NCBI GenBank assembly: GCA_021770615.1
Contig: JAETQR010000022.1
Coordinates: 6,770 to 70,769 of the forward strand
DNA: 64,000 nt
Reading direction: 5' to 3'
Origin: Lachnospiraceae bacterium
GTDB taxonomy: Bacteria > Bacillota_A > Clostridia > Lachnospirales > Lachnospiraceae
The translations under genes and the position numbers were made by a program. Within the stretch, counting starts at the first letter, position 1; every line of letters starts with the position of its first letter. A model generated the notes under the pieces. It was not told the DNA's origin and ran no database searches. It saw only the letters and a program-made list of their open reading frames with translations. Below are positions 15,064 to 22,330 of the stretch, piece after piece.

Positions 15064-17827
15064 CTGTCCCACCGCCTTCCATACTGTCGATCAATGCCTG
15101 CACTTTCCCAGATGCCTTTCCAAACTCAAATTCATCGACATCCTCTCTTATGCCACGCAGGAGTTCCTCCACCGGCATCCCTTCATACACCATACTGCCC
15201 ATTTCCGCAATCAGTGTCTCTGCCCGGTCAGCCTCAAACGTGTCAAAGCTATCCTTTAACGCATTCAACCGCTGAAGAAATTCCTCTCCGCTTATCTGCT
15301 TACCGTTCCCATTCCCCAAAACCGTGATCTGCGGACTGTCGCTGTCAGGATCCGGTGTTTGCGGCATCTCAAGAACTGTCTCCCGGTATGTTGTAAGAAG
15401 TTCTTCATGATGTGCCCTGATATAATCCATGTCCTGGTTTTTGGCCGCCTCTTCTGCCTTTCTGGCAGACTCGGATAAAAAATCCGCTCCTATCATTTTG
15501 GCTGAACTTTTCAGCGCATGTACCATGATCCGGTAATTCATCAAATCTTCCTTCTTCCAAAGCTCATTGATCGCCTGCTCCTTCTGCGGCGCATCCTGTG
15601 CAAATTTTGCCAGAAGTTCTCTGTAAAACTCCCTGTCGCCACGGCAGTACTGCAGCCCGGCACGTATGTTGATCCCAAACTTCTCAAGCCGGCTAAACAA
15701 ATCTTCCTCTGTCTTAATCTCCGTACTTCGTTCTGCGGCAGTGTCTGCATACCGGTTCTCATCATGCCCTTCTTTCTCGACAAATACAATGGACGATTTG
15801 GGCAGCACTTTCTTTAAGACTCTCTCCAGCTCCAGATATTCGATCGGCTTGGAAACAAATTCGTCAAAACCTTCCCGTAAAAACATCTCCCTTGCACTAC
15901 TGACCGCATTGGCTGTGAAAGCGATGACCGTAAGTGTCTCTCCTTCCTCCGTATACATTTTCCGGAGTCGTTTTAACGTTTCCACACCGTCCATTTCCGG
16001 CATCATATGGTCAAGAAAAATGAGGTCAAACTTTTCTTTATCACAGAGTTCAAGTGCTTTCATACCGCTCTCCGCCGTTTTTACCTGCATCTGATAATCC
16101 CTTAATATCCCTTCTGCAACCATCCGGTTCATCGGTTCATCATCGACCACCAATGCCCGTACTCCCGGACAAACCATACATTCTTTCTCAGACCTGTCCG
16201 TGCCCTTCGCCGGTCCGGCATTTAACATGCTGATCACCGGCAGACAGCAGAACGGCTTCCGGATCTGTTTGATGTGACTTTCCCTTTGCAGAACTAAGCT
16301 GTCATCTGCGATTACCACAATCTCTGTATTCGTATCGAATCTTTCAAAATACTTCTTGTCTTCCTCATATTCTTCCTTACCAATAAACAAATGAGTCAGT
16401 TGGTACACAGAAACCAGCTTCGCCAGTTCTTCCAGATTGAATACCCGGTGGAGCACAAGATCCAGTCCGCGTACCATATGGGTTATCGTCTCATTGTAAT
16501 AGTTACGCACCTCCGGAACCTCATATTTCTCCGGTCTTAAATAACAGCCAAGACACAGGCTTTCCCGGTCGGTGACTGACAGACAGGGCGAAGCATCCGC
16601 AACCTTCTGCGGAATACTGACAGACACTGTCGTACCGTCTTCCTCCACGCTTTCAATCTGCAAAAATCCTTCCATCGCAGTTGTCATGCCGCACACGATC
16701 GGTATTCCAAGCCCCAGACCTCCGGCCCGGCGGTTCCTTCCGCCATTCGACTGGTAAAACCGTTCCTTGATTTTCGATAGATTCTCTTCATCGATTCCAA
16801 TCCCCGTATCGCTTACCCGGATACACAGATTGATGCCATACTCTTTCGGCAACGCAAAAATTCTTACATATACTCCGCCTTTCTTCGTAAATTTCATTGC
16901 GTTATCCACCAAGTGCTTGATTATCTTTTTGATTTTCCTTCTGTCCCCAACTAAAAGAGAAGGAATCCCGGCATCCATATCAAAAATCAATTCCGGTGCA
17001 TTTTCCTGCTCCTGCATACGGTTTCCAGCAATGATATCATTTACGATAGAAGAAATCATATAGGTATCTTCCGTTACCTTTATCCTCCCTGTGTCAATTT
17101 CCGTATAATCCAGAATATCCTCAATCTGGCTAAACAGCCTGTGCCCCGCCATCTGCACTGACAGAATATTCTTTCTTTTCTCGCTGTCCTCTTCCGTTTT
17201 CAGCATAACCGCCGTAAGGCCTGTAACCACATTGATCGGCGTGCGCAGCTCATGGGAGACATTCGTCAAAAAGTCCTCTGTCCTGCGATTTGTATCCTCT
17301 AACGCAGCAACAATATCGTTTGTATTTTTCCGCTCCTGCCTCCGTCTGCGGATAATAATTTTTGCCAGCCGTCCCGCCATATAGACGAGCATCAAATGCA
17401 ACATTGTTCTTGAAATCATGAGAGATGTATATTCCATGGTTCTGCCTGCGATAAATACAAAATCATAGAACATCATGAAGAAATATACCGCCATACAGAG
17501 GTTGATAACGCTGTACTTCTCTGTAGAAATATACATAATGATAACCACGGTCATAAGCGTTGCCATATCATAGATGCTGGTATCATGGATTCCATAAAAG
17601 AAAAAAGTCAGCATTGTCAGGACAACATAGATCCATTGCCGGATGTCCTCCGGAATTTTCCCCGTAATGTGAAGCACCCAGCATGCTACAAGCCCTGCCA
17701 GAATCAGCATGACAGCTCCCAGATCCCATCCGAGCAGTATCGACTCTACGGTAAGTCCTAATGCTAAAATAGTATAACAAAGTAACACGATAAGATGTGT
17801 AACCCTCTGCTTCTCCTGCTCGTACAT
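15053..17827 (-). CDS. Membrane hybrid histidine kinase with receiver and Hpt domains
   Basis: A 924-residue protein. About six membrane helices occupy residues 10-160. HisKA (SHELRTPINVVTG, about 192) and ATPase (LVDNAMKFT, GLGLGIPIV about 374) follow. Residues 420-545 form a degenerate receiver-like segment without a clear Asp. A true receiver starts at ALVVDDEPMNR (about 559) with Asp in LIFLDHMMPEMDG. An Hpt domain carries MVHALKSSAKMIGADF (about 772). The protein could thus run a full phosphorelay alone. The ATG overlaps the stop of the HD-GYP gene as TGATG, and the next kinase gene overlaps its own stop, so the three are translationally coupled. Confidence 0.88.
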   Translation of the reverse strand: MYEQEKQRVTHLIVLLCYTILALGLTVESILLGWDLGAVMLILAGLVACWVLHITGKIPEDIRQWIYVVLTMLTFFFYGIHDTSIYDMATLMTVVIIMYISTEKYSVINLCMAVYFFMMFYDFVFIAGRTMEYTSLMISRTMLHLMLVYMAGRLAKIIIRRRRQERKNTNDIVAALEDTNRRTEDFLTNVSHELRTPINVVTGLTAVMLKTEEDSEKRKNILSVQMAGHRLFSQIEDILDYTEIDTGRIKVTEDTYMISSIVNDIIAGNRMQEQENAPELIFDMDAGIPSLLVGDRRKIKKIIKHLVDNAMKFTKKGGVYVRIFALPKEYGINLCIRVSDTGIGIDEENLSKIKERFYQSNGGRNRRAGGLGLGIPIVCGMTTAMEGFLQIESVEEDGTTVSVSIPQKVADASPCLSVTDRESLCLGCYLRPEKYEVPEVRNYYNETITHMVRGLDLVLHRVFNLEELAKLVSVYQLTHLFIGKEEYEEDKKYFERFDTNTEIVVIADDSLVLQRESHIKQIRKPFCCLPVISMLNAGPAKGTDRSEKECMVCPGVRALVVDDEPMNRMVAEGILRDYQMQVKTAESGMKALELCDKEKFDLIFLDHMMPEMDGVETLKRLRKMYTEEGETLTVIAFTANAVSSAREMFLREGFDEFVSKPIEYLELERVLKKVLPKSSIVFVEKEGHDENRYADTAAERSTEIKTEEDLFSRLEKFGINIRAGLQYCRGDREFYRELLAKFAQDAPQKEQAINELWKKEDLMNYRIMVHALKSSAKMIGADFLSESARKAEEAAKNQDMDYIRAHHEELLTTYRETVLEMPQTPDPDSDSPQITVLGNGNGKQISGEEFLQRLNALKDSFDTFEADRAETLIAEMGSMVYEGMPVEELLRGIREDVDEFEFGKASGKVQALIDSMEGGGTDES

Positions 17828-18864
17828 CAATTCTCCCCCTGCTTTTCTCTCATTTGATACTCCGTATCTTCCTCTATCATTTTCAACATAATCTCTGCAT
17901 ACACAGGGTCAAACTGCATGCCCTTCCCCTTCTCCATTTCTTCCCTGACAATCTCCTGCGCAAGCACATCCCGGTAACTCCTTCGCGAACTCATGGCATC
18001 ATAGGCGTCTGCCACAGCAATGATCCTTGCCTCCTGCGGAATGTCCTCACCCGCTATGCCATCGGGGTATCCTTTGCCGTCATATCGTTCATGATGCCAG
18101 CGGGCGCCGACCGTAAGCTGTGGAAACTCCGTAATATTTTCCAGAATCTTTGCACCCATGACAGGGTGGTTCTTGATCATCCCATATTCCTCATCCGTCA
18201 GTTTCGCCGGCTTATTGATAATGGAATCCGGAACTCCGATCTTACCCACATCGTGCAGCAGTCCCATCATATAAATATCATCCTGCCTTTTTACCGTAAA
18301 TCCTGCCCGCTTGGCGATTTCTCCGGAATACTCCGCCACTCTGGTAGAGTGCCCGTTCGTATAAGTGTCCTTTGCATCAATGGCACCTGAAAGCGCTGTC
18401 ACGATCTGCATGGACATCCGCTCGATTCTCTCCCGCTGCTGCAAGACCTCCTGCGTCTTTTTATCTACCTCATGCGACAGATCTGTCTGAAGACGGAACA
18501 AATCAATCGTATGCCTTACCCGTAAAAGAAGCACCTCCGGAACAAACGGCTTTTTTATGAAATCCTTTGCCCCGGCTTCTAACCCTCTTGTTTCCGTATT
18601 GCTGTCATCATCCGCAGTAAGAAAAATAACGGGAATATCTGCTGTCTCATGATCTGACCGGATGGATGCCAGCGTTTCAAAGCCATCCATCCCCGGCATA
18701 TGTACATCCAAAAGGATCAGATCCGGTCTGTTGTCCTGCAGGAAAGCAAGTGCATCCTCCCCCGATTTCAAACAACTGACACGCATCTTCTCTGCACTTA
18801 AAATACGGCTTGCCATTCGTAAGTTCGATGTATCGTCATCAACAACTAATATCCAATCGCTCAT
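17827..18864 (-). CDS. Response regulator with HD-GYP phosphodiesterase domain (RpfG-like)
   Basis: A 345-residue protein, ATG after AAGGGGG. Residues 1-120 are a receiver: ILVVDDDTSN, phosphorylated Asp in LILLDVHMPGMDG, and KKPF. A coiled linker precedes the HD-GYP domain, with GHSTRVAEYS, LLHDVGKIGVPD, HPVMGAKIL, HHERYDGKGYPDG and ADAYDAMSS. HD-GYP proteins hydrolyse cyclic di-GMP, and all metal-binding His/Asp and the GYP triad are present. It heads the operon with two hybrid kinases, which may phosphorylate it. A TATAAT promoter with paired LytTR-like boxes lies just upstream. Confidence 0.9.
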   Translation of the reverse strand: MSDWILVVDDDTSNLRMASRILSAEKMRVSCLKSGEDALAFLQDNRPDLILLDVHMPGMDGFETLASIRSDHETADIPVIFLTADDDSNTETRGLEAGAKDFIKKPFVPEVLLLRVRHTIDLFRLQTDLSHEVDKKTQEVLQQRERIERMSMQIVTALSGAIDAKDTYTNGHSTRVAEYSGEIAKRAGFTVKRQDDIYMMGLLHDVGKIGVPDSIINKPAKLTDEEYGMIKNHPVMGAKILENITEFPQLTVGARWHHERYDGKGYPDGIAGEDIPQEARIIAVADAYDAMSSRRSYRDVLAQEIVREEMEKGKGMQFDPVYAEIMLKMIEEDTEYQMREKQGEN

Positions 18865-18926
18865 TATGTTCCCCCTTTATGTTTTCCATGCATTTTTTCA
18901 TGGCCTTTCGCAGAAAATCCTTAACT

Positions 18927-18954
18927 ATTATAATGGTTTTCAGCCGAAAAACAA
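18927..18954 (-). promoter_or_regulatory. Promoter of the HD-GYP/hybrid kinase operon
   Basis: On the minus strand TTGTTT (18949-18954) and TATAAT (18927-18932) are 16 bases apart. The paired boxes at 18962-18993 lie 7 bases upstream of the -35, a usual place for an activator. Confidence 0.6.
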
Positions 18955-18961
18955 GGCATCT

Positions 18962-18993
18962 GGCAGGAACGTCAATTTTCTGGCAGAAACGTC
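18962..18993. promoter_or_regulatory. Paired direct repeat, candidate LytTR regulator site 1
   Basis: GGCAGGAACGTC and GGCAGAAACGTC with a 20-bp period, in the space between the divergent HD-GYP operon and the LytTR regulator gene at 19098. AgrA/ComE-type LytTR proteins bind two short direct repeats about two helical turns apart. Similar pairs lie at 21695 and 28457. Confidence 0.5.
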
Positions 18994-19032
18994 AACCGGA
19001 TTTAAAAATTTGCTTTGGGGGGCTCTTTTTTG

Positions 19033-19061
19033 TGGCATATCCCTTTATGCCATGGTATAAT
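19033..19061 (+). promoter_or_regulatory. Promoter of the LytTR/GHKL pair with an internal operator-like repeat
   Basis: TATAAT at 19056-19061, with a weak -35 TGGCAT 17 bases upstream. Between them is a perfect 7-bp inverted repeat, TGGCATA-N6-TATGCCA (19033-19052), which could be bound by a repressor. Confidence 0.5.
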
Positions 19062-19097
19062 CATATTGGATTTTTATGAAATTGAGGTGAAACCAAT

Positions 19098-19874
19098 TTG
19101 AAGATCGCTTTGGTAGATGATGAACAGAAATATCTGGACGAAATGGCCGCACTTATCCGTGACTTTAGCACACAGTACTGCTGCCAGGTGGAAACCGTCC
19201 CATTTTTAAACGGAGAGACATTCCTTGAAGCATTTGAGGGGAGTGGCTTTTCTGCCGTATTCATGGACATTTACATGGATGGCATGGACGGTGTCGCTGC
19301 GGCGCTTAAGATGCGGGATATGGACAACCGGTGTGTCCTCGTGTTCCTGACCTCCAGCATGGACTTTATGCCGGACGCCTTCTCCTGCCATGCATTTGAA
19401 TATATTACCAAACCTTTTTCCCCGCAGCGCATATTTAAAGTCCTCACGGATATTTGGGAAGTGCTTCCTCCGCTGCAAAAATACATAGAGGTGATCAGTG
19501 ACAGAAAAATGATCCGGATATTTCTCGACAAAATTGCTTCTGTCATCACAGACGCACATTATCTTGATATCGCCCTTGTAGATGGAGAAAAAGTACACTG
19601 TCGCATGACCATGTCAGAGTTTGCGGAACTTATAGGCGGGGATTCCCGTTTCCTTCCTATTAACAAGGGAATCACTGTAAATATCGAATACATCCTTGAA
19701 TTTGAGGACAACTGCTGTGTAATGGAAAACGGTACAAGATTCCCTGTCCGTGTACGGGACCGCCTGAAGATCGAGCAGGCAGCGAGGGATTACAATTTCA
19801 GAAAAATACGGGAGCGTCAGTCACACTTTGCCAGACGCTCTGCACCAGAGAAGATTAAAAACGAGGGGGACTGA
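19098..19874 (+). CDS. LytTR-family response regulator (AgrA-like)
   Basis: A 258-residue protein starting at TTG 19098, with GAGGTG upstream; no ATG fits. The receiver has LVDDEQKYLDEM, the target Asp in VFMDIYMDGMDG, TSS in place of the usual T/S pair, and ITKPFSPQR. Residues about 135-235 are the LytTR DNA-binding domain (DAHYLDIALVDGEKVHCRM, FLPINKGITVNIEYILEFE). The C-terminal 25 residues are strongly basic. The sensor kinase gene follows after 2 bases. No agrB or agrD gene is nearby, so the signal is unknown. It probably binds the GGCAG-type pairs in this region; that is inference. Confidence 0.88.
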   Translation: MKIALVDDEQKYLDEMAALIRDFSTQYCCQVETVPFLNGETFLEAFEGSGFSAVFMDIYMDGMDGVAAALKMRDMDNRCVLVFLTSSMDFMPDAFSCHAFEYITKPFSPQRIFKVLTDIWEVLPPLQKYIEVISDRKMIRIFLDKIASVITDAHYLDIALVDGEKVHCRMTMSEFAELIGGDSRFLPINKGITVNIEYILEFEDNCCVMENGTRFPVRVRDRLKIEQAARDYNFRKIRERQSHFARRSAPEKIKNEGD

Positions 19875-19876
19875 AC

Positions 19877-21193
19877 ATGGATATGAACAGATGGCTGTCG
19901 GCACTGCCGCATTTTTTGGTATTTCTGCCTTCAGCGGCATCCTGCTATTATACAATGAAGAACCAGTTAAGGCACACACTGCTTAAGACAGCCGCACTAT
20001 GCACGGCTGTCCTGCTTCCATACGCTTTTCTTTGTTCATGCCTCTGTGCCCTGCTGCGGATTGATGTAAATATCATCCTCCTGCCGTCCCTCATCCTGTT
20101 CTTTTTCCCATATCGCTTCACTGTGACGTCAAACCTGCCAAAATGCCTCGCGATCTACGTGGGTGTCTGTGCCGTCCAGACCTTTCCGGCACAGTTCGCT
20201 TATGCCTTTGACGCTTTCCTGCACCCGGTGTCGGGCGCAGCTGACTTTTCCGTGGAAGCAGCTTTTTTCCAGCTTGGGCTTTCCTGCCTGGTCGCAGCCG
20301 CTTTCGCATGGCCTGCCTGCAGATATTTTTTCCGAATCGTTGACTGTCTGGACATTCCAACAATATGGTATTCCACTATCCTATTATCTTCTGTCTTTCT
20401 AATCTTCAATGTACTGGCTATCCCCCAGTCCTACAGGACTCTCCATACAGGGCGTATGTTTTTCCTTTTCCTGCTGCTGGAGGGATGCATGCTTGCAATC
20501 CTTACCGCAATTTACGTGCTTTTTTACCTGGGTACAACCGTTATACTGGAACATGCAGAGCTGAAGGAGCATACCCATCTCCTTGAAATGCAGTCCCGTC
20601 AGTACCGGGCATTGCAGGAGCATATGCGTCAGACTGCCAAACTGCGCCATGACTTCCGCCACTCTGTGCACCTGCTCTCCTCCCTTGCGGAGAAAGGCGA
20701 CATCAGTAGCATCCGGACGCACCTTGCCGAATATGAAGTCAGCCTTTCTGAGAACAAACCGATAAACTACTGCGCCAATGCCGCACTGAATGCGCTGTTT
20801 GGTTATTACTACGAAATGGCCGTTTCCGCGGGCATAGATACGGACTGGCACATCGAGCTCCCGGAACCACTCCCCACCACCGAACTTGACATGGTTTCCC
20901 TGTTCGGAAACCTGATGGAAAATGCCATTGACGGATGCCTTACCGTACCGGAGAAACGACGGTATTTCTGCCTGACCACAGAAACCCGCCATGACAACAG
21001 GCTGTACATCGTTTCCACCAACAGCTTTGACGGCAAGGTGCGGAAGGCGAAGAACGGCTACCACTCCACAAAGCACAGCGGGAATGGAGTCGGGCTCACT
21101 GCCATTGCTGCGGCAGCGGAAAAGTATAGCGGATCAGCACAGGCTTCCAACAGCGATACGGAATTTTTCGTAGATGTGGTGCTGAAAATATAG
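19877..21193 (+). CDS. GHKL sensor histidine kinase (AgrC-like)
   Basis: A 438-residue protein, ATG after GAGGGGG. About six membrane helices span residues 8-220, with little exposed loop. The phospho-acceptor region is KLRHDFRHSVHLLSSLAEKG. The ATPase domain has LFGNLMENAIDGCL (N box) and GNGVGLTAIAAAA (G box), and ends in FFVDVVLKI. This is the HPK10/GHKL class that pairs with LytTR regulators and commonly senses peptides in the membrane. It is co-transcribed with the regulator. Confidence 0.88.
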   Translation: MDMNRWLSALPHFLVFLPSAASCYYTMKNQLRHTLLKTAALCTAVLLPYAFLCSCLCALLRIDVNIILLPSLILFFFPYRFTVTSNLPKCLAIYVGVCAVQTFPAQFAYAFDAFLHPVSGAADFSVEAAFFQLGLSCLVAAAFAWPACRYFFRIVDCLDIPTIWYSTILLSSVFLIFNVLAIPQSYRTLHTGRMFFLFLLLEGCMLAILTAIYVLFYLGTTVILEHAELKEHTHLLEMQSRQYRALQEHMRQTAKLRHDFRHSVHLLSSLAEKGDISSIRTHLAEYEVSLSENKPINYCANAALNALFGYYYEMAVSAGIDTDWHIELPEPLPTTELDMVSLFGNLMENAIDGCLTVPEKRRYFCLTTETRHDNRLYIVSTNSFDGKVRKAKNGYHSTKHSGNGVGLTAIAAAAEKYSGSAQASNSDTEFFVDVVLKI

Positions 21194-21350
21194 GTATTCC
21201 TGTCTATTGTCATATAAATATCAATTACTATATGCTAAAGACATCAACACTTTTTTTCATCTCTCTGTCTTCTATACTCGCTGAATTTTCTTCCTCCTGC
21301 CCCAAAACACCCTCAACGTCTATAATATTGATGTTACAAATCAGGGGGAA

Positions 21351-21670
21351 ATGTTTATGAAAGATAAAAGCCATGCAACCAACATATTTGTCAAAGAATG
21401 CATCACGCAGGCACTAATCCAGTTGCTTAAAACCAAAACTTTATCCTCTCTATTTTCCTGACAAAAATGACAGAATATATTTTATTAAAATGGCACAAAA
21501 ACAAAACAGACACCATGACCTACTATGAACTCATTGCATTTTCAGGCTCTCTTTACAACTTGTATATATCATGGACAAAAAATAATTTTAGGCAAACACC
21601 GGAAGAAATGGCAACTGTCCTATATAACATCCATCATCTTCCGCCCACAGAGGATACACACATTACCTGA
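21351..21670 (+). pseudogene. TetR-type regulator remnant
   Basis: A 36-codon frame from ATG 21351 (AGGGGGAA upstream) gives ATNIFVKECITQALIQLLKT, the first helix of a TetR DNA-binding domain, then stops at 21459 where the recognition helices should follow. The next frame (21467-21670) encodes a typical C-terminal part, YYELIAFSGSLYNLYISWTK, then TPEEMATVLYNI. The middle, about 110 residues, is gone. I read this as one gene reduced by an internal deletion. The 3' end overlaps a 10-bp inverted repeat. Confidence 0.65.
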
Positions 21671-21690
21671 AAGTTCTGCCTCAGGTAATG
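21661..21690 (+). terminator. 10-bp inverted repeat at the end of the TetR remnant
   Basis: CATTACCTGA, a 10-base loop, then TCAGGTAATG. The arms match perfectly, but no T run follows, so termination is uncertain. Confidence 0.4.
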
Positions 21691-21694
21691 TCGC

Positions 21695-21727
21695 GGCAGA
21701 ATTGGTCGCTTTTCAGGCAGATTTGGT
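21695..21727. promoter_or_regulatory. Paired direct repeat, candidate LytTR regulator site 2
   Basis: GGCAGAATTGGT and GGCAGATTTGGT with a 21-bp period. The pair sits 10 bases upstream of a consensus plus-strand promoter at 21738. Confidence 0.55.
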
Positions 21728-21737
21728 AAAGAAGGAC

Positions 21738-21766
21738 TTGAATAAACCCAATAACTATGTTATAGT
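21738..21766 (+). promoter_or_regulatory. Promoter of the candidate antitoxin RNA
   Basis: TTGAAT (21738-21743) and TATAGT (21761-21766) separated by exactly 17 bases; no open reading frame follows. Confidence 0.65.
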
Positions 21767-21772
21767 ATTGAA

Positions 21773-21861
21773 AAAGGAACAACCGCCTACAAGGGGTTGA
21801 CCGGATATTAAAGTAGCAAAAGCCACCCTCTACCTAGCCAAAGTATCAGGGTGGTTTTGCT
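21773..21861 (+). ncRNA. Candidate type I antitoxin RNA
   Basis: A transcript from the promoter at 21738 would start near 21773 and end in the long hairpin at 21815-21861, giving an RNA of about 90 nucleotides without coding capacity. It converges on the holin-like toxin gene and shares the terminator hairpin with it, the layout of par/fst and txpA-type loci. It includes GGGTTGACC, of which GTTGAC is complementary to GTCAAC in the toxin leader. The ends are predictions. Confidence 0.5.
21815..21861. terminator. Shared bidirectional hairpin of the toxin-antitoxin locus
   Basis: AGCAAAAGCCACCCT and AGGGTGGTTTTGCT form a 14-bp stem with one bulged base. The A and T runs within the stem allow termination in both directions. 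Confidence 0.65.
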
Positions 21862-21869
21862 ATGTAAGG

Positions 21870-21971
21870 CTACTTACAAAACGTAAACACGAATGTAAGC
21901 AATGCCAAAAGGAATAACCCGAAGGTCATTAAATCCTTAAAATCAAAATTATGGTTATCTTGATTTATCAT
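21870..21971 (-). CDS. Holin-like type I toxin peptide (33 residues)
   Basis: ATG 21971 to TAG 21870. The peptide has a polar N-terminus (MINQDNHNFDFKD) and one membrane helix, LMTFGLFLLALLTFVFTFCK. The F-G-x-F-x-x-x-LLT-x-V-F pattern is that of the Hol_Tox / TxpA-BsrG group of membrane-acting toxins. A consensus promoter lies 87 bases upstream, and the leader can fold into several hairpins (GTCAAC-GCT-GTTGAC directly before the ATG), as expected of a toxin whose ribosome site is hidden; no free Shine-Dalgarno sequence is visible. The frame is too short for routine gene calling. Confidence 0.65.
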   Translation of the reverse strand: MINQDNHNFDFKDLMTFGLFLLALLTFVFTFCK

Positions 21972-22057
21972 AGGTCAACAGCGTTGACGTTGGCATCCAC
22001 CCCCATTCTTCAAGAATGAGGTCAACGCACCCTGTAACACGATTGTCCCATACGTTA

Positions 22058-22086
22058 ATTTTATCATGTTCTTTTAGTTCTGACAA
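22058..22086 (-). promoter_or_regulatory. Promoter of the holin-like toxin
   Basis: On the minus strand TTGTCA (22081-22086) and TAAAAT (22058-22063) are exactly 17 bases apart. The expected mRNA would run about 235 nucleotides to the shared hairpin. Confidence 0.65.
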
Positions 22087-22261
22087 CTCATATAATCCAC
22101 AGTTTCTTATTCACTTTGCCATCTCTGATAAATGTTTGCGATAATATTGAACCACCATTCTCCAAATCCCTCCAAACCAGTGCCCTTTGATACCCCGACA
22201 AGGGGTTTGCCTAACCGATCGTATATCGTATGCATATCCTCATCCCGTCTGTTTTTTGAGT

Positions 22262-22287
22262 CAAGAAAAGCTCTGCCGAAGCAGAGC
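22262..22287 (-). terminator. Terminator of the large secreted protein gene
   Basis: On the minus strand GCTCTGC, a TTCG tetraloop, GCAGAGC, then TTTTCTTG. Confidence 0.85.
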
Positions 22288-22330
22288 CTTTCTGACATTT
22301 TCTTTCGACAACCGCTGGTCATCCAGCCCA

